Origin: Dyadobacter sediminis
Lineage (GTDB): Bacteria > Bacteroidota > Bacteroidia > Cytophagales > Spirosomataceae
DNA: 64,000 nt
Assembly (NCBI RefSeq): GCF_005860765.1
Contig: NZ_VCEI01000029.1
Location: 248,001 to 312,000, forward strand
Reading direction: 5' to 3'
Of this stretch, positions 34,512 through 43,098 are shown piece by piece. Position 1 is the stretch's first letter. Every line of letters starts with the position of its first letter. A program made the translations under genes and the position numbers. The notes under the pieces were generated by a model. The model saw nothing but the letters and a program-made list of their open reading frames with translations, searched no databases and was not told where the DNA came from.

Positions 34512-34603
34512 AACCTTGCAATTTTTTCAAATGAGGGTGCAAATATGCATTATTATTTTTCTTTCAGCAAATAACCGGCAAACAAATTTTATAAAAACAT
34601 TGT

Positions 34604-35290
34604 TTACCAACGCATCCGAAAGCCAACGCCGTGTACATTATCAATGCGTATATCCGGATCGCCGGACAGATATTTTCGCAAACGGGATATAAAAACATCC
34701 AGACTACGGCCCATAAAATAATCGTCGTCGCCCCAGATCGCTTTCAAAAGTTCATCTCTGCGGATAACCAGGTCGGGGCGTTCCGCGAGGTATTTCAATA
34801 CTTCGGCTTCGCGAAAAGTAAGGTTTTGCGTGCTTCCGTTTATAGCCAGTGTAAGTTTCTGAAAATCAAACGCGTATTTACCGATTCTTGCAGCATCCGT
34901 CCTGGATGCTTCCGGCTTGTCCGATTTGCTGCGGCGTAGGAATACATCAATGCGCAGTTTCAGTTCTTCAATGCTGAACGGCTTTGTTACATAATCGTCA
35001 GCTCCGAGTTTAAGTCCTTTGATCTTGTCTTCCTGAAGAGCGCGCGCCGTGAGGAACAATATTGGAACCTGACTGTCGGAACTCCTGATTTTTTCTGCCA
35101 GCGTAAAACCGTCCATTTTCGGAAGCATGATGTCGAGCACGCATATATCGAAATGCTCTTTGCCGAAAAAATCCAGTGCCTCAACGCCGTCCGTCGCATG
35201 CACGACTTCATAATCATACTCTTCCAGATTATCTTTGGTGGCAAAGGCCAGGTTCGGATCGTCTTCTACGTATAAAATTCGTTTTTTCAT
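34604..35290 (-). CDS. OmpR-family response regulator
   Basis: A 228-residue DNA-binding response regulator. The receiver domain (about 1-120) has acidic residues D10/D11, phosphoacceptor D53 (in VLDIMLPKMDGF) and K103 (in VTKPFS). The C-terminal winged-helix domain (about 130-228) has LTFREAEVLKYLAERPDLVI and SLDVFISRLRKYL. Its start codon overlaps the kinase stop codon (TGATG), so the pair is translationally coupled. It is similar in layout to the RprY regulators of Bacteroides. Its targets are unknown. Confidence 0.93.
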   Translation of the reverse strand: MKKRILYVEDDPNLAFATKDNLEEYDYEVVHATDGVEALDFFGKEHFDICVLDIMLPKMDGFTLAEKIRSSDSQVPILFLTARALQEDKIKGLKLGADDYVTKPFSIEELKLRIDVFLRRSKSDKPEASRTDAARIGKYAFDFQKLTLAINGSTQNLTFREAEVLKYLAERPDLVIRRDELLKAIWGDDDYFMGRSLDVFISRLRKYLSGDPDIRIDNVHGVGFRMRW

Positions 35291-36540
35291 CAGGCTTGTT
35301 TCTGAGGTATGGTTATTCTGAATGTGCTGCCTTTTCCAAGTGTGCTTTCCAGGTCAAGATGCCAGTGATGGGCCCGTGCAATCTGCTTTACATAGCTTAA
35401 CCCGATTCCAAATCCTTTTACATTATGTACATCGCCGTAAGGAATCCTGAAAAACTGGTTAAAAATCTTTTTCTGATACTCCGGTGCAATGCCGATTCCT
35501 TGATCACAAACGGCAATAACAAGGCTTTTTTCCTGATTATATGCTTCGATTTTCACATCCGGATCGCCGTTGGAATATTTCAATGCATTGTCAATAAGAT
35601 TGGTGATCATGCAGCGAAAATGGAACGGATCGGCTTCAACAAAGTTATTTTCAGCTTTTGAATCAAATCTGATCCTGTCTTCAAATGGCAGCAGAATGGA
35701 TTGAATTACGTTTTCTGCATTCAATATTTCCTTATTCAGCGTAAGCGCATTGCGTTCGGCTTTGGCCATTGAAAGCACCATTTCCACTTGTCCCTGCAAT
35801 CGCAGAATTTCTTCCTGTACAATGCTGACGTATCTTTTATGCCGCGTTGGCTGCGATACAATCGTTTCAGAGTTGAGCACGTCGGCAGCAATGCGGATCG
35901 TGGAAATCGGTGTCTGAAGTTCATGCGTCATGTTATTGACAAAATCGCGCTGTACTTCGGAAAGTTGCTTCTGCCTTAAAATCACAAACAGTGCATATGC
36001 AAAAAAAGATACCGCCACAAGCACCAGAATCGACGACCAAATGGCACCGTTAATGCTGCCGGCAAAATACGCTTCCTGCTCCGGAAAACGTACACCGAAA
36101 TAATAAGGATACTTGTCTGTTTTAATCCAGTTCGAGGTTTTGGTTGGAATCTTGTCGTTATTTTTGGTACTCAGCGACATGCCGTAACGCATCCGGTTGG
36201 TCGTACAGTCGTATATCCCAACTTCGAAATCCGCAATCAGATTGTGTTTCTGAAAGCTGTCTTTAATAAAATGTTCAAGCAAGTCCGGCTGCGTCGTTGC
36301 ATTGGTATTAACAAGAAAATATTCGGGCGAAAGCTGTTCTACAGGATTGGTGGTCTGCATCACGCCATTGACCTTGGCCAGTTTTCCGGCAACATCCTGC
36401 AATGCCACATGCGCATTCTGATTGAATTGCCGGTGCCGAAGATCAAGTGCCTGTTTTACCCAGAATATCTGTGTGATGACTACGCCGATAATGAGCAGCG
36501 CAGAAAAAACAGTAAGTAATTGGATCGTGCGTCTCGACAT
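35290..36540 (-). CDS. Sensor histidine kinase
   Basis: A 416-residue membrane kinase with an N-terminal helix (about 8-28), a periplasmic sensor region (about 30-165) and a second helix (about 167-188). The dimerisation/phosphoacceptor helix has H206 in NNMTHELQTPIST, and the ATPase domain has an N-box around ITNLIDNALKYS, G1 DQGIGIAPE and G2 GFGIGLSYV. It is coupled to the response regulator by overlapping stop and start codons. The sensor domain is not a family I can name. RprX-like kinases are the closest type by memory. Confidence 0.93.
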   Translation of the reverse strand: MSRRTIQLLTVFSALLIIGVVITQIFWVKQALDLRHRQFNQNAHVALQDVAGKLAKVNGVMQTTNPVEQLSPEYFLVNTNATTQPDLLEHFIKDSFQKHNLIADFEVGIYDCTTNRMRYGMSLSTKNNDKIPTKTSNWIKTDKYPYYFGVRFPEQEAYFAGSINGAIWSSILVLVAVSFFAYALFVILRQKQLSEVQRDFVNNMTHELQTPISTIRIAADVLNSETIVSQPTRHKRYVSIVQEEILRLQGQVEMVLSMAKAERNALTLNKEILNAENVIQSILLPFEDRIRFDSKAENNFVEADPFHFRCMITNLIDNALKYSNGDPDVKIEAYNQEKSLVIAVCDQGIGIAPEYQKKIFNQFFRIPYGDVHNVKGFGIGLSYVKQIARAHHWHLDLESTLGKGSTFRITIPQKQA

Positions 36541-36566
36541 GACAGTTTAACAAACAGAAATTTATT

Positions 36567-37427
36567 TTATTGTTTATCCGTCATATAATATTGTACCAGC
36601 CCTTCCAGCGGGGATTTCAGGATTCGTCCCGACCTCAGCCCTTTTCTTTCCAGTTCCTTTTTTAAAACATCCCGGTAATGCCATGCAACTGATCCGGTAA
36701 AATGCACCGGATATTTTTCTGCATGCGCATGTTTGCAAATGTACTTTTCTGTAAACAGCCTGAACGCATTCCCAACCATTTCCTGTAAAAAAGGATGACC
36801 AATATGCGCCGCTATAAACATAGAATGGGACGCAAAATACCGGTTTGGATACGGCTTTTTATACGCATTGTCCAGAACCCGCAGCCGGTCGGTTCCGGGA
36901 TAAGCAAGGTTAAATGCTTCATGAAGATCCGGCGGCAGCTCATTCTGAAGAAAATGCACAACCAGTGTTTTTCCAAGATACGAACCGCTGCCTTCATCTC
37001 CGAGCCAGAACCCGAGCGAACCGATGGAATGAACAATATTTTTGCCGTCGTAAAAAGCATTGTTGGCGCCGGTTCCCAGTATGCAGGCCAGTCCGGGCTC
37101 GTGTCCGCACAGCCCGCGTGCAGCACCCAGCATGTCCGTAGCCACTTCTATTTTACCCGCAGCATTTACAACCTGACGCAATGCATCAAATACCGGTTTG
37201 CTCGTTTTTTCATCTGCACAGCCGGCACCGTAGAAAAATATACTTTCCGGATCTTCTGTCAGGTTAGGCAAAACCTGCTTCTGCAGAACCGGAACAATTT
37301 CCTCTGCAGTCTGGTAAAAAGGATTGATTCCATCCGACTGAAACCGATGCATGCCGTTCTTGCCGGCCAGAATCCAGTCCGTTTTGGTAGAACCGCTGTC
37401 AGCGATCAGATAAATTTTTGGGAGCAT
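36567..37427 (-). CDS. BadF/BcrA-type N-acetylglucosamine kinase-like ATPase
   Basis: A 286-residue ASKHA-fold kinase. The phosphate-binding loop LIADSGSTKTDWILAG (about 6-21) and the acceptor/adenosine segments LACILGTGANNAFYDG (about 113-128) and WLGDEGSGSYLGKTL (about 142-156) match the BadF/BadG/BcrA/BcrD group that includes bacterial GlcNAc kinases. It would phosphorylate GlcNAc or a related amino sugar in recycling. Glucosamine or MurNAc cannot be excluded. It is followed 13 nt later by a cytochrome b5-like gene on the same strand order (upstream in transcription). Confidence 0.82.
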   Translation of the reverse strand: MLPKIYLIADSGSTKTDWILAGKNGMHRFQSDGINPFYQTAEEIVPVLQKQVLPNLTEDPESIFFYGAGCADEKTSKPVFDALRQVVNAAGKIEVATDMLGAARGLCGHEPGLACILGTGANNAFYDGKNIVHSIGSLGFWLGDEGSGSYLGKTLVVHFLQNELPPDLHEAFNLAYPGTDRLRVLDNAYKKPYPNRYFASHSMFIAAHIGHPFLQEMVGNAFRLFTEKYICKHAHAEKYPVHFTGSVAWHYRDVLKKELERKGLRSGRILKSPLEGLVQYYMTDKQ

Positions 37428-37440
37428 TTCTATAAAATGG

Positions 37441-37683
37441 CTATGATTCAGAAACAGGCTTCAAACGACCGATTACACTAAAACGTGCGAAAACTTTTTC
37501 CGTATGCGGCGCATCGCCAAGTTCTTTTGTAAGGTCCTGCCCTGCCCAATGTTCGTAATGATGTCCGTTCCGCCAGAGCCGCGACGAACTCACGTCGTAA
37601 ATCTTTCCTTTATATGCGCACCATATTTCTTCCCGGTCCTGACCGTTTCGGAGCGCCAGCTGCGCCCGTGTATATCCTTTCAT
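37441..37683 (-). CDS. Cytochrome b5-like heme-binding protein
   Basis: An 80-residue soluble domain of the bacterial cytochrome b5-like group. Recognisable are WCAYKGKIYDVSSSRLW (about 21-37), then NGHHYEHWAGQDLT with a candidate axial His at 45, and GDAPHTEKVF with the second candidate His at 60. It has no membrane anchor or signal peptide. It ends 13 nt before the GlcNAc-kinase-like gene, so the two likely form an operon with no obvious shared function. The heme ligands are inferred by position. Confidence 0.83.
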   Translation of the reverse strand: MKGYTRAQLALRNGQDREEIWCAYKGKIYDVSSSRLWRNGHHYEHWAGQDLTKELGDAPHTEKVFARFSVIGRLKPVSES

Positions 37684-37818
37684 GCTATTTTCTAAAACCG
37701 CAAATTAGCAATAATGCCCTTCAGACAGGAAAATAAATGATCTTGCCGGAATATTTTGACAATAAGACTAAAATGTAGGAACTTGGCGTTTTGTTAGTAA
37801 ATTCATGAAAAAGAAAAT

Positions 37819-38274
37819 ATGAAAAAAAGTTACTCTCTTCTTTGGTGTACCATGCTGGTGCTTGCAATGGCTGCAACAGGTTGTAAGGAAAAAGTAAAAC
37901 CGGTTTCCGAACGTATCGCCAAAGCCTGGACTGCGGAATCTGTGAAGCACGGAAGCACGGTTGTATACACAAGAGGCGGATCAAATAACCAGACACCCGC
38001 ATACTCGGCGTTCAGACTGACGCTTAATAATGCATCCGGTGCAAAAACAGCTACTTATACAGAATTTGACGGAAATACTTTCAACGGAAGCTGGGATGTT
38101 GAAAATGATAATAAATTGATCCTGAGCGGCCTTACTCCCGCTCCGACCGGAAGCGGCGGAAGAATTGAATTTACCATTACTTCCATTGAAGACGCCAAAC
38201 TGGTATTGACAAGGTTAACGACAAGCCCGAAAACAGGCGGTTCCATTAATGAGTATACACTGACCAATCCATAA
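37819..38274 (+). CDS. Small lipoprotein, lipocalin-like fold suspected
   Basis: A 151-residue lipoprotein with lipobox AATGC (Cys22). The rest is beta-rich with alternating polar and hydrophobic residues (FRLTLNN, ATYTEFDG, GSWDVENDNKLILSG, FTITSIEDAKLVLTRL), like the lipocalin-like or DUF5004-type proteins of Bacteroidota. I do not recognise a named family with certainty. It is a single gene with its own strong terminator, opposite to the cytochrome b5-like gene. Confidence 0.7.
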   Translation: MKKSYSLLWCTMLVLAMAATGCKEKVKPVSERIAKAWTAESVKHGSTVVYTRGGSNNQTPAYSAFRLTLNNASGAKTATYTEFDGNTFNGSWDVENDNKLILSGLTPAPTGSGGRIEFTITSIEDAKLVLTRLTTSPKTGGSINEYTLTNP

Positions 38275-38306
38275 TTACAGAGCTTTTTCCGGATAACAGT
38301 ACACAG

Positions 38307-38346
38307 GCCGAAGCCGTTTCACAAAGAAGCGGCTTCGGCTTTTTTT
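38307..38346 (+). terminator. Strong terminator after lipoprotein gene
   Basis: A 10-bp GC-rich stem (38307-38316 / 38330-38339) followed by a run of T's, 33 nt after the stop. It sits directly before the thiL promoter-like element. Confidence 0.9.
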
Positions 38347-38349
38347 ACC

Positions 38350-38357
38350 TAATTTTG
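38350..38357 (+). promoter_or_regulatory. TAATTTTG -7-like element of thiL
   Basis: Matches TAnnTTTG and ends 4 nt before the thiL start codon. If used, transcription would start at or very near the ATG, giving a leaderless or nearly leaderless mRNA. The region at -33 is taken by the preceding terminator stem and lacks a TTG. Confidence 0.35.
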
Positions 38358-38361
38358 CAAG

Positions 38362-39381
38362 ATGGAAACAAGAACTGAAATAAGCAGTCTGGGAGAATTC
38401 GGACTGATAAAAAGGATCAATAAAGGAATAAAGACCCAATTGCCGGATACAATCAAAGGAATAGGTGACGACGCTGCCGTAATTGATTCCGGTGAAGAAT
38501 ACGGATTGCTTACTTCCGACCTCCTGCTGGAAGGCGTCCATTTTGACTTGACTTTCTTTCCTTTAAAACACCTTGGCTACAAAGCCATTGCTGTAAATGT
38601 ATCGGATATTGCGGCTATGAACGGCATTCCGCGTCAGGTTACGGTAAGTCTTGCATTGAGCAACCGCTTTTCGGTTGAAGCCGTTGACGAACTGTATGCC
38701 GGAATGAAAGCTGCCTGTACCGATTTCAACGTAGATCTTGTTGGAGGCGATACTTCTTCTTCCCGTTCGGGCCTGCTGATTTCCGTAAGTGTATATGGAA
38801 AAGTAAAAAAGGATAAAATAACGTACCGCAATACGGCAAAGCCCAACGATCTGTTGTGCGTAACCGGTGATCTTGGCGGCGCATATCTTGGCTTGCAGCT
38901 GCTGGAAAGAGAAAAACAGGTTTTTCTTGCCAATCCGGAAATGCAGCCCGAACTCGAAGGAAAAGATTATGTAATTCAGCGGCAGCTGAGGCCGGAAGCA
39001 AGAATGGATGTTGTGTATGAACTGGCCGAGGCCGGCGTACTGCCAACGGCCATGATTGATGTTTCCGACGGTCTTGCCTCCGATTTGCTGCATATATGCG
39101 CGCAATCCGGCGTTGGCGCTGTCGTTTTTGAAGAACGCCTTCCAATCGATGAACAGACTTTCCTTGCAGCATCGGAACTGAACATCGGCCCGGTAACGGC
39201 CGCATTGAACGGCGGAGAAGATTATGAACTGCTCTTTACCGTTCCGCAGGCTTCCTATGAACTGATCAGAAATAATCCCAAAATCAGCTTTATCGGCTAT
39301 ATCACGGATAAAAAAGATGAAGTTGTGCTGCATACCAAAGCAGACAGCCGCGTTCCGATTACGGCTCAGGGCTGGAACTGA
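38362..39381 (+). CDS. thiL: Thiamine-monophosphate kinase
   Basis: Makes thiamine diphosphate, the final cofactor step. The 339 residues show the PurM-like fold with N-terminal ISSLGEFGLIKRI, the magnesium site GIGDDAAV (about 33-40), TSDLLLEGVHFDL (about 52-64), VGGDTSSSR (about 130-138), MIDVSDGLASDLLHI (about 231-245) and NGGEDYELLFT (about 280-290). The conserved start close to the ISSLGEFGLI block supports the ATG at 38362, despite its closeness to the promoter-like element. No TPP riboswitch was seen upstream. Confidence 0.95.
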   Translation: METRTEISSLGEFGLIKRINKGIKTQLPDTIKGIGDDAAVIDSGEEYGLLTSDLLLEGVHFDLTFFPLKHLGYKAIAVNVSDIAAMNGIPRQVTVSLALSNRFSVEAVDELYAGMKAACTDFNVDLVGGDTSSSRSGLLISVSVYGKVKKDKITYRNTAKPNDLLCVTGDLGGAYLGLQLLEREKQVFLANPEMQPELEGKDYVIQRQLRPEARMDVVYELAEAGVLPTAMIDVSDGLASDLLHICAQSGVGAVVFEERLPIDEQTFLAASELNIGPVTAALNGGEDYELLFTVPQASYELIRNNPKISFIGYITDKKDEVVLHTKADSRVPITAQGWN

Positions 39382-39397
39382 AACAGCATTGACAAGT

Positions 39398-39430
39398 GAA
39401 AAAAGCACAGCCCAACGGTTGTGCTTTTTC
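39398..39430 (+). terminator. Terminator after thiL
   Basis: An inverted repeat with arms GAAAAAAGCAC (39398-39408) and GTGCTTTTTC (39421-39430), one base uneven, 16 nt after the stop codon. Confidence 0.75.
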
Positions 39431-39514
39431 GTTTACAACCTCACGCAACCTCCGCGCCGGTTCCATCGTAATGGCTACTAACCAATTCATCTCTAACAAT
39501 AAATAATCATTACA

Positions 39515-40363
39515 ATGACAATCTTAAAATTTACGCGCTGGCTCTTTGCAATGGGGCTTTTGGTTGCTGTCAGTATTTCCTGCTCGGATGACGACAACAA
39601 TGACAATACATCGCCTGTTCCGGCAGTGGATGTGATGATCAAGGAAACAACCCTTGGAAAAGTGCTTACGGACGGAAGCGGAAAAACGCTTTACTTCTTT
39701 ACAAAAGATGTAGCCGGCAATTCGGCATGTACGGGAGGCTGCCTCACGGCGTGGCCTGTTTTCTCCGTTGCCAGCCCGCGCCTTGAAGCCGGCCTGAACC
39801 CTGCCGATTTCACTACAATCACGCGAGCTGATGGCAAGGCGCAGATTGCGTACAAAGGCTGGCCAATGTATTATTACAAAGATGACGTTGCGGCAGGCGA
39901 TGTAAAAGGAGAAAATGTGAACGGCGTCTGGTTTGTTGCCAAAACGGATTATACCATGATGCTTGGCAATGCGCAGCTCGTAGGAAATGACGGAAAATCG
40001 TACAAATCGGATTATACGGAAGGAACTGCCGATACGCAATTTCTTGTGGATTCGCTCGGACGTACGCTGTATGCTTTTATCAATGACAAAAAGAACGTGA
40101 ACAAGTATACCAAAGCAGATTTCAGCAATGACGATTTCTGGCCGATTTACTATGCTGATATCAAGTCGCTTCCTTCTACAATTGACAAATCGCTTTTTAC
40201 AGTGATTGATGTTTTTGGCAAAAAGCAGCTGACTTACAAAGGATGGCCTTTATACTATTTCGGACCTGATAGTAAAACAAGAGGAATGACAAAAGGTGTG
40301 AGCGTTCCCAGGCCGGGAGTCTGGCCGATTGTCAACAAGGAATCACCAAATGCGCCTGACTAA
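39515..40363 (+). CDS. Lipoprotein with PF03640-type secreted repeats
   Basis: A 282-residue lipoprotein with lipobox VSISC (Cys23) and an acidic spacer. Two related regions follow. The first (about 40-145) has LGKVLTDGSGKTLYFFTKDV, CTGGCLTAWPVF and YKGWPMYYYKDD. The second (about 155-270) has FLVDSLGRTLYAFINDK and LTYKGWPLYYFGPDS. These match the secreted repeat family of unknown function (PF03640), which carries the LYxF and KGWPLYYF motifs. The second copy lacks the cysteine pair. It probably sits on the cell surface; no biochemical role is known to me. The terminator at 40389 follows. Confidence 0.85.
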   Translation: MTILKFTRWLFAMGLLVAVSISCSDDDNNDNTSPVPAVDVMIKETTLGKVLTDGSGKTLYFFTKDVAGNSACTGGCLTAWPVFSVASPRLEAGLNPADFTTITRADGKAQIAYKGWPMYYYKDDVAAGDVKGENVNGVWFVAKTDYTMMLGNAQLVGNDGKSYKSDYTEGTADTQFLVDSLGRTLYAFINDKKNVNKYTKADFSNDDFWPIYYADIKSLPSTIDKSLFTVIDVFGKKQLTYKGWPLYYFGPDSKTRGMTKGVSVPRPGVWPIVNKESPNAPD

Positions 40364-40388
40364 TTCTGATTTATTACATGTAACCCGG

Positions 40389-40422
40389 AAAACGGCTGGT
40401 CATCTGATCAGCCGTTTTTTTA
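40389..40422. terminator. Bidirectional terminator, lipoprotein / aminotransferase
   Basis: A 10-bp inverted repeat (40389-40398 / 40409-40418) with a T run, shared by the convergent genes. It overlaps the end of the aminotransferase stop region. Confidence 0.85.
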
Positions 40423-41250
40423 TTTTCCCCAGTCTGCAACCAGGTCTTCGAACAACTTTTGCAAAAAGAGCGTCTGTTTTCCTGCAAGCCCGTTTCCTAC
40501 GGCTGCATCCCCGATCTGGACAATAGGCATAACCCATTTGGTTGTGCTGGTTGTAAACACTTCATCTGCCGTAAGCACTTCTTCATACGATACGGTCCTT
40601 GTTTCCACTTCAAAATAAGACGCTGCAAGTTCCATAACGACGCGTCGTGTAATGCCGTTCAGAATGTTACGGTTGGAAGTAATGAGCTTGTTTTCACGGA
40701 AAATAAAAACATTGCTTCTTGTCAGTTCGCTTATTTCCCCGTTTTTGTGAAAAAGCAGATCGGATGCCTGCGTACGTTTCATTTCATCCGCCATCAGCAC
40801 CATATGCATGTAATTGGTCGTTTTAATTTCCGGCAGGTCACGTACGTATTCATATGGCAGCACTTTTATACCTTTGAGCCGGCCAGCCGGATTATCCTGC
40901 GGCAATGCTTCCGTTCTGATCAGAAAATTGGGCTGGACTACATTGACGCTGTCCGGTGCATAGCCGCCGGTAAGTACAAAGCGAAAAGCAACTTCGCGTT
41001 CACCGCACATGGCATGCAGATCGGCCAGCATTTTTGCTGTTTCTTCCTGTGAAACCGGTAATGAAAGTTTTAGTAAACGAGCTGAATTTTCAAACCGCTG
41101 CCAGTAATCGTTCCAGCGGAACGGAATGCCGTTGTACGTCCTGAAATAATCAAACAAGCCGTAACCGCGCAGCAATCCGAGATCGTTGGTTTTGAAAAGC
41201 GGGCTGTCAACCGGAAAAATTTCTCCGTTGAAATACTGATGAAATGCCAT
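40420..41250 (-). CDS. Class IV PLP-dependent aminotransferase
   Basis: A 276-residue fold-type IV aminotransferase (branched-chain aminotransferase / D-amino acid aminotransferase / PabC-type lyase). The catalytic lysine is probably K143 in LPEIKTTNY, with E175 in GEISELTRSNVF contacting PLP and a phosphate loop near GITRRVVM. The N-terminal FNGEIFPVDSPLFKTNDLGLLRGYGLFDYFRTYNG region is split here into recognisable halves, FNGEIFPVD and RGYGLFDYFRTY. The substrate class cannot be fixed; PabC and Dat are both possible. Confidence 0.88.
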   Translation of the reverse strand: MAFHQYFNGEIFPVDSPLFKTNDLGLLRGYGLFDYFRTYNGIPFRWNDYWQRFENSARLLKLSLPVSQEETAKMLADLHAMCGEREVAFRFVLTGGYAPDSVNVVQPNFLIRTEALPQDNPAGRLKGIKVLPYEYVRDLPEIKTTNYMHMVLMADEMKRTQASDLLFHKNGEISELTRSNVFIFRENKLITSNRNILNGITRRVVMELAASYFEVETRTVSYEEVLTADEVFTTSTTKWVMPIVQIGDAAVGNGLAGKQTLFLQKLFEDLVADWGK

Positions 41251-41469
41251 AATTTTAAATGCAGGATTGGAAATTGTTCAGGACAGAAAACACCAAAAGG
41301 CTGCTTTTCCGCTCCGAAACTAACATAAATCGGATGCAATGACGAAAGTTGTGACGTATAATTACAAATCTGGTTATTAAATTTTCCTACTTTGCACAAA
41401 CGCTGGCTGGAATTACAGCGTTGATTTTTATCCGGCAGAACAACTCGCGGCAGATTTTTACAAATTAAA

Positions 41470-42444
41470 ATGATTAGTATCGAGCAACTACTTGAAAAGC
41501 TTCAGGCTGAAATTGAAAGTCATTCCTACGGCGAAAATCCGGCGGAACTTTATGATCCCATAAAATACATGATGTCTCTGGGCGGAAAACGGTTTCGGCC
41601 GTTGCTTACATTGATTGCAGCTTCCATTTATACCAATGAATGGGAAACGGCCATCAAACCTGCCATGGCGGTTGAAGTTTTTCACAACTTTACTTTGATG
41701 CACGACGACATTATGGACCGTGCGCCTTTGCGTCGCGGTGAGCCAACTGTCCATGAAAAATGGAACGCCAACACGGCAATATTGTCCGGTGATGTCATGC
41801 TGATCCGCGCCTACGACCTGTTGCTGGATATACCGAAAGAACGCTTAAGGCTTGTTCTGGAACGGTTCAACTGCACAGCAGGCGAAGTTTGCGAAGGCCA
41901 GCAGCTCGACATGAACTTTGAAACGCGCTGGGATGTGAGCGAAGAGGAATATCTTGAAATGATCCGTTTGAAAACTTCTGTACTGCTCGGCTTTGCGCTG
42001 GAACTGGGCGGAATAATCGGCAGAGCGGATGAAAAATCCATAAAACTGCTGTATTCGGCAGGCGAAAATATCGGAATCGGGTTTCAGCTGAAAGACGATC
42101 TGCTGGATGTATACGGCGATCCTTCCAAGTTCGGAAAGCAGGTCGGCGGCGATATTATTTCCAATAAAAAGACTTTCCTGCTTATTGAAGCACTTTCCAG
42201 AGCAGGTGGCGACATACTTGCCGATCTGCAGAGATGGATTGCAATGGAAACTTTTGAAAAAAATGATAAAGTTAATGCGGTCCGAGATATTTATGAAGCA
42301 CTGGATATCCGTAGCTTTACCGAAGAAAAAATCAAAGCGTATTTTACACGCGGCATTGACTGTCTGAAACAACTGGATATTGACAATGACCGAAAAACTT
42401 TTCTGCTCGCGTTTGTTCAACAGCTTGTCGAGCGCGAAAAATAA
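41470..42444 (+). CDS. Polyprenyl (GGPP/octaprenyl-type) diphosphate synthase
   Basis: A trans-prenyltransferase making a longer isoprenoid diphosphate for menaquinone, carotenoids or other lipids. The 324 residues carry both aspartate-rich motifs: DDIMD (79-83, in LMHDDIMDRAPLRRG) and DDLLD (209-213, in QLKDDLLDVYGD), plus the GGKRFRP block (38-44). A Phe five residues before the first motif hints at a geranylgeranyl-range product, but chain length is not settled by this. The rhomboid gene follows 23 nt later, so they are co-transcribed. Confidence 0.92.
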   Translation: MISIEQLLEKLQAEIESHSYGENPAELYDPIKYMMSLGGKRFRPLLTLIAASIYTNEWETAIKPAMAVEVFHNFTLMHDDIMDRAPLRRGEPTVHEKWNANTAILSGDVMLIRAYDLLLDIPKERLRLVLERFNCTAGEVCEGQQLDMNFETRWDVSEEEYLEMIRLKTSVLLGFALELGGIIGRADEKSIKLLYSAGENIGIGFQLKDDLLDVYGDPSKFGKQVGGDIISNKKTFLLIEALSRAGGDILADLQRWIAMETFEKNDKVNAVRDIYEALDIRSFTEEKIKAYFTRGIDCLKQLDIDNDRKTFLLAFVQQLVEREK

Positions 42445-42467
42445 CTTACTCCAAAGTTGCCTGAATT

Positions 42468-43097
42468 ATGTCAATTACATTATTACTGATCATCATCACG
42501 TGCGGAATCAGCTATTATGCCTTCAATAATCCCGATCTGATGGACAGGCTGATTCTCAATCCATACCGGATTACGAGCCGCAACGAATACTATCGTTTTG
42601 TAACATCCGGATTTATCCATGCGGATTTTGGCCATTTGATATTCAATATGCTGAGCTTATGGTTTGTAGGAGAAGGAATTGAACGGCTTTTCGGAATGCT
42701 GTTTGGCTCCGGCGGCTCCTTGTATTTTTTATTTTTGTACCTGGTCGGAATTATCGTTTCAGATATTCCGACATTCTTGAAGCACCGCAACAGTTCGAGT
42801 TACAATTCGCTGGGTGCTTCGGGAGGCGTTTCGGCCGTTTTGTTTGCTGCCATTCTCTTCGCCCCTACCATGACAATTTCCCTGTACTTCTTCATCAGAA
42901 TGAAAGCATTCATCTTCGGGATTCTGTTTCTGGGATATTCGTTTTACGAGGCTAAAAAAGGCACAAGTTACGTCAATCACAGCGCACATATGTACGGTGC
43001 AATTTTCGGGATGGTGTTTATGGCAGTTGTATATCCGGCGTCCGTTCCCGGCTTTTTCGCGCAGATCGGTGAGTGGATAGGAACTTTAAGACCCTGA
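42468..43097 (+). CDS. Rhomboid family intramembrane serine protease
   Basis: A 209-residue six-helix membrane protein. The rhomboid features are HADFGHLIFNMLSL (about 51-64; oxyanion His and Asn), catalytic S118 in GASGGVSA and H174 in NHSAHMYGAIFG. Active-site residues look complete, so it should be a working protease. It has no extra soluble domain. It is probably in an operon with the prenyl synthase and ends 1 nt before the convergent psd stop codon. Substrates are unknown. Confidence 0.92.
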   Translation: MSITLLLIIITCGISYYAFNNPDLMDRLILNPYRITSRNEYYRFVTSGFIHADFGHLIFNMLSLWFVGEGIERLFGMLFGSGGSLYFLFLYLVGIIVSDIPTFLKHRNSSSYNSLGASGGVSAVLFAAILFAPTMTISLYFFIRMKAFIFGILFLGYSFYEAKKGTSYVNHSAHMYGAIFGMVFMAVVYPASVPGFFAQIGEWIGTLRP

Positions 43098-43098
43098 G

